NCBI RefSeq assembly: GCF_003284965.1
Contig: NZ_QMEW01000001.1
Coordinates: 434,001-498,000 of the forward strand
DNA: 64,000 bases
Source of the DNA: Mycolicibacterium sp. GF69
Lineage (GTDB): Bacteria; Actinomycetota; Actinomycetes; Mycobacteriales; Mycobacteriaceae
Direction: 5' to 3'
The translations under genes and the position numbers were made by a program. The first letter of the stretch is position 1, and each line of letters starts with the position of its first letter. The notes under the pieces were generated by a model that was not told the DNA's origin, searched no databases, and saw only the letters and a list, made by a program, of their open reading frames with translations. Positions 42,776-49,029 of the stretch are shown piece after piece.

Positions 42776-43968
42776 CACAGGCACCGTTCGAGGTCTACTA
42801 CGACCCGTACAACGTCGCTATCGATGCCGACCCCTACCCGGTCTACAAGAGGTTGCGCGACGAATCGCCCGTCTACTACAACGACGAGTTCGGGTTCTGG
42901 GGGCTGAGTCGGTTCGCCGACGTGGAGGCCGCACTTCGCGACTTCGAGAATCTCAGTTCCGCCAAGGGTGACATCCTCGAGGTGGTCAAGGCCGAACCCG
43001 TGATGCCACTGGGTGTGTTCATCAACGAGGATCCTCCGCTGCACACCGTGCACCGTCTGCTGGTGTCGCGGGCTTTCACCCCGCGCAAGATGGCGGCCAT
43101 CGAGGACCAGGTGCGCGCGTTCTGCGCAACCTGCCTGGATCCGTTGCGCGACGGCGATCGCTTCGATTTCACCACCGACCTAGGCGCCGAGATGCCGATG
43201 CGGGTCATCGGCCTGCTCGTCGGCATGCCGGACTCGCTGCAGCGCTCGGTCCGCAGCGTCGCCGGCCGCAGGCTCCGTAACAAGCCGGGTGAGCCGCTGC
43301 CGGTGAGCACAACGAACTACTTCAACGGCAACATGTTTCGCGACTACGTCAACTGGCGCGCGCAGAATCCGTCGGACGATCTGGTCACCGAACTGCTGAA
43401 CGTGGAGTTCACCGACGTCGACGGCACGGTGCGCCGGTTGAGCACCGAAGAACTGCTGATCTTCCTCGGTGTCATCGCCAACGCCGGCACCGAGACGGTG
43501 GGCCGGTTGTTCGGCTGGCTCGGCAAACTGCTCGGCGAACGCCCGGAGCAGCGACGCGAGTTGGGCCGCGATCCGGCGCTGATCCCGGGTGCGGTCGAGG
43601 AAGTGCTGCGCTACGAACCACCGGTGCACCACATCGCACGCTACGTCGCCAAGGACGTTGTCTACCACGACGCGACGATTCCGGCCGGCAGCGCACTCCT
43701 GCTGATGGCCGGCTCGGCCAACCGCGACGAACGCAAGTTCGCCGATCCCGACACGTTCGACATCCACCGGGCCGCAAGCAATCACCTGTCCTTCGGCCGG
43801 GGCACGCATTTCTGTCTGGGCGCGTCGCTGGCCCGGGTCGAGGGACGGGTAGCGCTCGAGGAGATTCTCAAGCGCTGGCCGGACTGGACGATCGACATCG
43901 ACAACGCCGTGCGAGCTCCGACAGCGACTGTGCGCGGCTGGGACTCGATGCCCGCGGTCCTGGGCTGA
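42757..43968 (+). CDS. Cytochrome P450 (second paralogue)
   Basis: A 403-residue P450 closely related to the one at 37436. I-helix NAGTETVGRLFGW, K-helix VEEVLRYEPP, haem loop LSFGRGTHFCLGASLAR. The body of the protein starts at FEVYYDPYNVAIDADPYPV. The only upstream starts are ATG 42757 and GTG 42739, both inside the operator DNA and without a ribosome site; a leaderless transcript is possible. The residues before FEVYY (M-P-Y-G-R-T-T-Q-A-P) are therefore a by-product of operator sequence. Redox partners must come from elsewhere. Confidence 0.9.
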   Translation: MPYGRTTQAPFEVYYDPYNVAIDADPYPVYKRLRDESPVYYNDEFGFWGLSRFADVEAALRDFENLSSAKGDILEVVKAEPVMPLGVFINEDPPLHTVHRLLVSRAFTPRKMAAIEDQVRAFCATCLDPLRDGDRFDFTTDLGAEMPMRVIGLLVGMPDSLQRSVRSVAGRRLRNKPGEPLPVSTTNYFNGNMFRDYVNWRAQNPSDDLVTELLNVEFTDVDGTVRRLSTEELLIFLGVIANAGTETVGRLFGWLGKLLGERPEQRRELGRDPALIPGAVEEVLRYEPPVHHIARYVAKDVVYHDATIPAGSALLLMAGSANRDERKFADPDTFDIHRAASNHLSFGRGTHFCLGASLARVEGRVALEEILKRWPDWTIDIDNAVRAPTATVRGWDSMPAVLG

Positions 43969-43986
43969 GCGCCTGCCCCGCCAGGG

Positions 43987-44002
43987 CGCGGTTTCAACCG
44001 CG
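43987..44002. terminator. Weak hairpin between convergent P450 and SDR
   Basis: A seven-base perfect stem CGCGGTT-TC-AACCGCG lies in the 110-base gap between convergent genes. There is no T-run, so it could be a bidirectional pausing or processing site rather than a true intrinsic terminator. Confidence 0.35.
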
Positions 44003-44078
44003 AAACGCCCCGGGAGGCGAATGAGGCCGCACTGTCACCGACGATTGCGCAACGCGCTCTTGTCGACGCGCGAAGGCG

Positions 44079-44864
44079 TCAAACCCGGGGCACCACCACG
44101 TTGAGCCGACTGTCCGGCGTACTCAGCTCGGCGAATTCCATCGCCCAGGCGGGCTTTCCGTGTTGAGCGACCCAGACCGTTCCGGTGGCTTCCAGCGGCG
44201 TGGTTGCGGCGGCCATCACCGCGTCGGCGATCGCCTCGGGCTTCATGACCGGCACCCCGATACCCTCCACCAGCGGCCGCCGGTCACCGAGTACACCCGT
44301 TTCGGTGATACCGGGGCAAATCGTGTGGACCGCGATCCGCTCGGGGGCGAGATTCAATGCAACGGAACGCATCAGCCCGATGACGGCATGCTTGCCCAGC
44401 GCATACACCGGATCAGGATGCCACGGCATCAAACCCGCCAGCGATGCGATCGCCAGGATCGCGCGCTCGCCGTCACCGCCGAAGGACCGCATCGCCCGAA
44501 CGGTCGCGGCCACCCCGAACACCACGCCGTCGAGGTTCACGCCGACCGACTTTCGGTAGTCGGCAAGGTCGAGCGCGCCGATGTCGCCCGACCATCGGAT
44601 CGTGATACCGGCATTGAGCAGTGCGAGGTCGAGTCCGCCGAGCTCGGCGACGCACCGCGCGACAGCCGCCTCCACCTGCTCCGGATCGGACACGTCGCAA
44701 CGCAGCGCCAGTCCGCCGAGCGGAGCGGCCACCGCGGCGGCGGCGTCCGCGTCGATGTCGAGCACACACACCCGCATACCTTCGACGGCCAGGCGCTGCG
44801 CGGCGGCACGGCCGATACCCGAACCGCCGCCGGTGACCAGGGCGACGCGCCCGGCGAGTTCCAT
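44079..44864 (-). CDS. Short-chain dehydrogenase/reductase (regulon member)
   Basis: A 261-residue SDR. LVTGGGSGIGRAAAQRLA, then D-I-D after strand 2 (NAD preference), NAG region LLNAGITIRWSG, catalytic Ser/Tyr/Lys in IASLAGLMPWHPDPVYALGK. The long C-terminal part (VWVAQHGKPAWAMEFAEL) resembles SDRs acting on bulky substrates. It follows the SnoaL-like gene by seven bases and is expected to be co-transcribed with it from operators G/H. Confidence 0.87.
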   Translation of the reverse strand: MELAGRVALVTGGGSGIGRAAAQRLAVEGMRVCVLDIDADAAAAVAAPLGGLALRCDVSDPEQVEAAVARCVAELGGLDLALLNAGITIRWSGDIGALDLADYRKSVGVNLDGVVFGVAATVRAMRSFGGDGERAILAIASLAGLMPWHPDPVYALGKHAVIGLMRSVALNLAPERIAVHTICPGITETGVLGDRRPLVEGIGVPVMKPEAIADAVMAAATTPLEATGTVWVAQHGKPAWAMEFAELSTPDSRLNVVVPRV

Positions 44865-44871
44865 CAGGACT

Positions 44872-45429
44872 TCACCACCGGTCGACGGGCTCGCTGTCCA
44901 TCTGCAACGGCCGGGCGTACGACAGGTCGGTGCGGTCCCACTTGCCCTTGATGAAACCCTTGACCGCGCCGGATGCCAGCACCGACGAATCGCCCTGCAT
45001 CATCCATTCGATCGTGCAGCGGCGCAGCGCGATCTTCCACACGCCGTCTCGGCGTTCGAGACGGTCGAGGTAGCGCCCGCCCATCAGGGCCACCACCTTG
45101 CCGCCCTTGGCCCGCATCGAGCCCATCACATAGCTTTCGGCGTGCGCGACGTCGCCGTCGATCTCACAGGTGTGGGTGGTGACGTTGTGCAGGTGGTCCT
45201 CGAACACCGCGCTGTGGGCGGTGTTGGCGTACTCCGCGTACTCGGCGCCGACCTTCACCACAGGACCGTGTTCGTCGATACCGTCGGTGAAGTACACGCT
45301 CGACATCAACTCCGCGTCGTGGCGGTCGTGGCCACGAGCCTGATTCATGACGCAGTCAAGAATCGCGATCCGGTCCTCGACGTACTGCAGCCGGCTGCGC
45401 AGCTGCTCGAGGTCGTCGGCGGTAGTCAT
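44872..45429 (-). CDS. SnoaL-like / nuclear transport factor 2-fold protein
   Basis: A 185-residue cone-fold protein: ADDLEQLRSRLQYVEDRIAI, CVMNQARGHDRHDAELMSSV, VYFTDGIDEHGP and the later YLDRLERRDGVWKIALRRC. The R-H-D-R-H-D stretch is typical of the group with scytalone dehydratase and ketosteroid-isomerase relatives, so a dehydratase, isomerase or hydrolase role on a ring compound is plausible. GGAAGG lies six bases upstream of the ATG at 45427-45429. Confidence 0.82.
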   Translation of the reverse strand: MTTADDLEQLRSRLQYVEDRIAILDCVMNQARGHDRHDAELMSSVYFTDGIDEHGPVVKVGAEYAEYANTAHSAVFEDHLHNVTTHTCEIDGDVAHAESYVMGSMRAKGGKVVALMGGRYLDRLERRDGVWKIALRRCTIEWMMQGDSSVLASGAVKGFIKGKWDRTDLSYARPLQMDSEPVDRW

Positions 45430-45450
45430 GGTGGCCCCTTCCGATGGCAT

Positions 45451-45486
45451 CTATACGTCCGTACAGCACGTTATACGATCGTATAG
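45451..45486. promoter_or_regulatory. Operators G and H between SnoaL-like and nitroreductase genes
   Basis: CTATACG-TC-CGTACAG (45451-45466) and TTATACG-AT-CGTATAG (45471-45486), 20 bases apart, in the divergent intergenic region. H is nearly a perfect palindrome. G is 21 bases from the SnoaL-like start. Confidence 0.78.
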
Positions 45487-45550
45487 CATCGTCTCAACGC
45501 GCCGGCTCTTCCGGATAAGGTGCCCTAGTCGAGTCGCCGAACGGAGGAGC

Positions 45551-46219
45551 ATGCCGCAGTCCACCAATGACGTCTGGGAGACACTGTCCACCGCGCGGGC
45601 GATCCGCCGGTTCACCGACGAGCCGGTCGAGGCGGCCACACTGGACCGCTGCCTAGAGGCCGCGACCTGGGCACCCAACGGCGCCAACGCGCAACTGTGG
45701 CGCTTCGTAGTGCTCGACTCGCCCGAACAGCGGGCCGTCGTCGCACAAGCGGCACAAGCCGCGCTGCGCTCCATCGAGTCGATCTACGGGATGAGCCGCC
45801 CCGCCGCCGACGACAACAGCCGGGCCGCGCGCAACAACCGCGCCACCTACGAATTACACGACCAGGCCGGCCATTTGACGTCGGTGTTGTTCACCGCGTT
45901 CCGCAACGAGTTCTCGTCGGAATTCCTGCAGGGCGGCTCTATCTTCCCCGCGATGCAGAACTTCTACCTGGCCGCCCGCGCGCAGGGCCTCGGCGCATGC
46001 TTCACCAGTTGGGCGGCCTACGGCGGCGAGGCGCTGATCCGTTCTGCGGTCGGCGTTCCCGACGAGTGGGCGCTGGCCGGACACGTGGTCGTGGGCTGGC
46101 CCCGCGGTCGCCACGGCCCGGTGCGTCGACGCCCCATCTCCGATGTGGTGTTCCGCAACCACTGGGACACCGAGCGCAGCGACATCATCTACGGCGCCGG
46201 CGCCCGCAAGACACGCTGA
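45551..46219 (+). CDS. Nitroreductase-family flavoprotein (regulon member)
   Basis: A 222-residue FMN-dependent nitroreductase fold. STARAIRRFTDEPVEAATL holds the FMN-phosphate arginines, ATWAPNGANAQLWRFVVL the second FMN region, and AARAQGLGACFTSW the C-terminal signature. A perfect GGAGGAGC immediately precedes the ATG. Relatives reduce nitro groups, quinones or enones; in an oxidation cluster it may act on an enone or ring double bond. Confidence 0.88.
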   Translation: MPQSTNDVWETLSTARAIRRFTDEPVEAATLDRCLEAATWAPNGANAQLWRFVVLDSPEQRAVVAQAAQAALRSIESIYGMSRPAADDNSRAARNNRATYELHDQAGHLTSVLFTAFRNEFSSEFLQGGSIFPAMQNFYLAARAQGLGACFTSWAAYGGEALIRSAVGVPDEWALAGHVVVGWPRGRHGPVRRRPISDVVFRNHWDTERSDIIYGAGARKTR

Positions 46220-46302
46220 ACCGTTCTGTGCGAGCGGCCGTCCTTGCACAAGGACATCCCGCGCCCGGCTGGCAGTTTGCGGTCATTCGCCGACACCGGT
46301 CG

Positions 46303-46722
46303 CTACTCCCCCGGATCGGCGGGCACCCGCAGATGCTTGCGGGCTTCCAGCTCGTCGTCGTCGACCAGCACCAGCATCGGCCGGCCAGGTGCGCACAGCA
46401 TCGTCACGGTGAAACGGCACCTCACGTCGTCGCGGTTGTTGCCGTCGGAGTAGTGGATGACGTCGCCGCCCGGTTCCCAGAACGCCTCGCCGGCCCGGAT
46501 GACGCGCGGCGGCTGCCCTTCGAGCTCGAACAGCATTTCGCCCTCGAGCAGGTAGCCGAACGCGGGCCCGCCCGGGTGGCGGTGCGGCGGGGCGCCGGGA
46601 CTCCCCGGCGGGTAGTCGATGACGACGGTCATCGCGTGCGCGTCATCGGGAATGAACGGCGGTTGCACTTCCTGCACAACTGAAAGCGCGTTCTCCCAGG
46701 AGGGGTCGTTGTTGTCAGTCAT
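46303..46722 (-). CDS. Cupin-domain protein
   Basis: A 139-residue single cupin. Motif 1 is PPHRHPGGPAFGYLLEGEM, with two His and a Glu as potential metal ligands, and motif 2 is PGGDVIHYSDGNN. It could be a small dioxygenase, isomerase or binding protein. It lies just beyond the TetR block, 21 bases after the SDR at 46744 on the same strand, and lacks the regulon palindrome. Confidence 0.82.
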   Translation of the reverse strand: MTDNNDPSWENALSVVQEVQPPFIPDDAHAMTVVIDYPPGSPGAPPHRHPGGPAFGYLLEGEMLFELEGQPPRVIRAGEAFWEPGGDVIHYSDGNNRDDVRCRFTVTMLCAPGRPMLVLVDDDELEARKHLRVPADPGE

Positions 46723-46743
46723 TCTTCTTCTCCTTCGGACGGG

Positions 46744-47466
46744 TCAGATGGCCGAGCCGCCGCCGTCCGCGTGCAGTACCGAACCGGTGATGAAGCTCGC
46801 GCGCGGTGAGGCCAGAAACAGCACCGCCTCTGCGATCTCCCGAGGCCTCGCGGTGCGGCCCAGCGGCAGCGAGCGGCCGAGTTCCTCGTTCGTCTCGCCC
46901 CATTCCGCCTCGACGCCAGCAGTTTTCGTGGGCCCGGGCGCGACGCTGTTGACCCGGACGCCGCCGGGTCCGAACTCGGCCGCCCAGGTGCGGGTGAGTG
47001 ATTCGACGGCGGCCTTGGAGGCGCTGTACACGCCCGCGCCCGGGACACCCTTCGACGCCACCATCGTCGTGACGTTGACGATCGCGCCGTGGCCGCGCGC
47101 GAGCATCCCCGGCACCAATCCCGCCGCCAGGAAGTACAACCCGCGGACATTGGTGTCGAAGGTGGCCTCGAACGCTTCGACTTCCTGGTCTACCGTCAGC
47201 GCCGCGGGAAAATTCGCCGCATTGTTGACCAGGATGTCGATGTCGCCCGCCTCGTCGATCAGTGCCGGCACCGCGTGCATGTCCGAAAGGTCGGCCTGGA
47301 CGAACCGCACGTTGCCGTCGATCCCCGCGGCCGCCTGCTTGCCCCGCTCGGGGTCTCGGCCGGTGATGACGACCGCGGCGCCTTCGCGCGCGAACAATCG
47401 GGCACAGGCCAGGCCGATCCCGGCCGTGCCACCGGTGATCAAAGCGTTCTTGTATGCCAATTCCAT
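46744..47466 (-). CDS. Short-chain dehydrogenase/reductase
   Basis: A 240-residue SDR. LITGGTAGIGLACARLFA, ILVNNAANFP, and Ser/Tyr/Lys region replaced in part: VTTMVASKGVPGAGVYSASK, with Thr at the usual Ser position and Ser three residues on. C-terminus FITGSVLHADGGGSAI. AAGGAAA lies before the ATG. It forms a likely three-gene leftward transcript with the sigma factor upstream and the cupin downstream. Confidence 0.86.
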   Translation of the reverse strand: MELAYKNALITGGTAGIGLACARLFAREGAAVVITGRDPERGKQAAAGIDGNVRFVQADLSDMHAVPALIDEAGDIDILVNNAANFPAALTVDQEVEAFEATFDTNVRGLYFLAAGLVPGMLARGHGAIVNVTTMVASKGVPGAGVYSASKAAVESLTRTWAAEFGPGGVRVNSVAPGPTKTAGVEAEWGETNEELGRSLPLGRTARPREIAEAVLFLASPRASFITGSVLHADGGGSAI

Positions 47467-47480
47467 GGTGATTTCCTTTG

Positions 47481-48089
47481 TTACGCGCTGCAGGGTTGGA
47501 GGTCTTCGGGGCTGACGTGAGCGAGGTGCGCCAACGCGACGCGTAACCGCTTCCGTGCCCGGGACACCCGTGACATCACGGTGCCCATCGGGATGCCGAG
47601 AATCTCCGCGGTTTCGGCGTAGGTGTAACCCTCGACGTCGGCGTAGAACAGGACTTCGGCGAAACCGTCGGGCATCGCGGCGATCGCGGCCTTGATGTCT
47701 CCGTCGGGCAGGGCGTCGAGCACCTCAGCCTCCGCCGAAAGCACCGCGGCGGGTTGACGCGCGGCGCTGCCGAGCAGGTCGCGTTCGGTGATGTTGTCGG
47801 CCGGAACCTCGGCGACGCGGCGCTGTTTGGCACGGTGTGCGCTTACCCAGCGGTTGTAGAGGATGCGGAACAGCCACGCCCGCAGGTTGGTGCCCTGCTG
47901 GAAAGTGGCGAAACCCGCATACGCGTGCAGCAGGGCGTCCTGAAGAAGGTCTTCGGCGTCGGCCTCACTGCGCGCGAGCCGACGTGCTCCGCGGGCGAGG
48001 ACGTCGAACAGCGGCTGGGTTTCGCGCGCGAACCGCACTGCGAGATCCTGGTCGAGCGCGTTCCTGGCGGGAAGCGTTGTGACGGTCAT
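47481..48089 (-). CDS. ECF-type sigma factor (orphan)
   Basis: A 202-residue sigma-70 family protein. Region 2 (DAEDLLQDALLHAYAGFATF, then NLRAWLFRILYNRWVSAHR) and region 4 (YADVEGYTYAETAEILGIPM, GTVMSRVSRARKRLR) are clear. The R-x-L-Y-N-x-W pattern resembles the SigH/RpoE-like ECF group, but no anti-sigma gene follows; the next gene, 14 bases on, is an SDR. Control may therefore come through another protein or at the transcription level. Confidence 0.88.
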   Translation of the reverse strand: MTVTTLPARNALDQDLAVRFARETQPLFDVLARGARRLARSEADAEDLLQDALLHAYAGFATFQQGTNLRAWLFRILYNRWVSAHRAKQRRVAEVPADNITERDLLGSAARQPAAVLSAEAEVLDALPDGDIKAAIAAMPDGFAEVLFYADVEGYTYAETAEILGIPMGTVMSRVSRARKRLRVALAHLAHVSPEDLQPCSA

Positions 48090-48187
48090 GGTCAGATCTC
48101 CTCAAGTCGCGGGTTGTCACCTCTCACGCTTGCGGCTGCGCGGCGAAAGCGGACCCTTGAAAACCCGTAGTCCGTGGTCCCTGGTCC

Positions 48188-48243
48188 GTGGTCAAGGGGC
48201 CATGGTGAAGGGGCCGTGGTGAAGGGGCCGTGGTCAAGGGGCC
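48188..48243. repeat. 14-bp tandem repeat, four copies
   Basis: Four head-to-tail copies of a 14-bp unit, GTGGTCAAGGGGCC with variants ATGGTGAAGGGGCC and GTGGTGAAGGGGCC, between the sigma factor start and the nitroreductase 3' end. The nitroreductase TGA (48234-48236) lies in the last copy. The sequence just upstream (48168-48190) is also loosely repetitive around GGTCC. Confidence 0.9.
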
Positions 48244-48908
48244 GAGGAACACACGAAGGTGACGTTTTCCTCGAGTGCGGCGCGTCCGGTGCGCACGTAG
48301 CTGACCTCGGGGTCCTCGTAGCCGATCGACATGCCGCAGAACAGCATGAGCTCGTCGGGCGGTTGTACGACGTCCGCGACGGTCCGGCGGACCTGTGACC
48401 AGGCCATCTGCGGGCAGCTGTGCAGTCCTTCGGCGCGCAGTAGCAGCATGGCGGTCTGCAGGTACATTCCGAGGTCGGCCCACTGCGGCCTGCCGAGGTC
48501 GCGGTCGATGTAGCAGAACAGCGCGACGGGTGCGCCGAAGCAGTCCCAATTGGCGATCGCGGCGCGCTGGCGGGATTCCCAGTCGTCGCGCTCGATGCCG
48601 AGCGCACCGTAGCGTTCCTTGCCGAATTGCGCTCGGCGCTCGCCGTACGGCGACTTCAGCTCGGGCGGGTAGAGCGCGAACTCACGCTCATCCCAGGGCT
48701 CACCCGCAGCGACGCGCGCCGTGGCGAGCTTCTTGAGCCGCTGCAAGGGTTCACCGGTGACGACGTAGATCCGCCACGGTTGCATGTTCGATCCCGACGG
48801 CGACCACGCGGCCGCCGAGAGCACTCGCTGCAGAACGTCCTGCGCGACGGGCTCGTCGGTGAATCCACGCACCGCGCGCCTGCTCGTGACTGCCTCGTAG
48901 ACGTTCAT
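48234..48908 (-). CDS. Nitroreductase-family flavoprotein
   Basis: A 224-residue FMN nitroreductase-like enzyme. MNVYEAVTSRRAVRGFTDEP is the FMN-phosphate motif, then SAAAWSPSGSNMQPWRIYVV and LRAEGLHSCPQMAWSQ. It is distinct in sequence from the one at 45551. GGAAGG is nine bases upstream of the ATG. Substrate unknown. Its 3' end runs into a tandem repeat. Confidence 0.88.
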   Translation of the reverse strand: MNVYEAVTSRRAVRGFTDEPVAQDVLQRVLSAAAWSPSGSNMQPWRIYVVTGEPLQRLKKLATARVAAGEPWDEREFALYPPELKSPYGERRAQFGKERYGALGIERDDWESRQRAAIANWDCFGAPVALFCYIDRDLGRPQWADLGMYLQTAMLLLRAEGLHSCPQMAWSQVRRTVADVVQPPDELMLFCGMSIGYEDPEVSYVRTGRAALEENVTFVCSSAP

Positions 48909-49029
48909 GTTCGCCTGCCTTCCGGATCGGGCTTGTTCGGCTGTCACCTCGAGCGTGCCGATGTATGCAGCCGGCCGGACCCTGGAAAGCCCGTAGTCAG
49001 AGTGGATTACGAACTCTGCGCAGCGCGAT

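Noticed and set aside
35795..45486. The palindromes as KstR or KstR2 operators
   Set aside because: KstR and KstR2 motifs, as I know them, have AAC-NN-GTT and CAAG-NN-CTTG cores; these sites have TACG-NN-CGTA.
48188..48243. 14-bp repeats as part of a CRISPR or an attachment site
   Set aside because: Units are directly adjacent, too short, and no integrase or cas gene is near.
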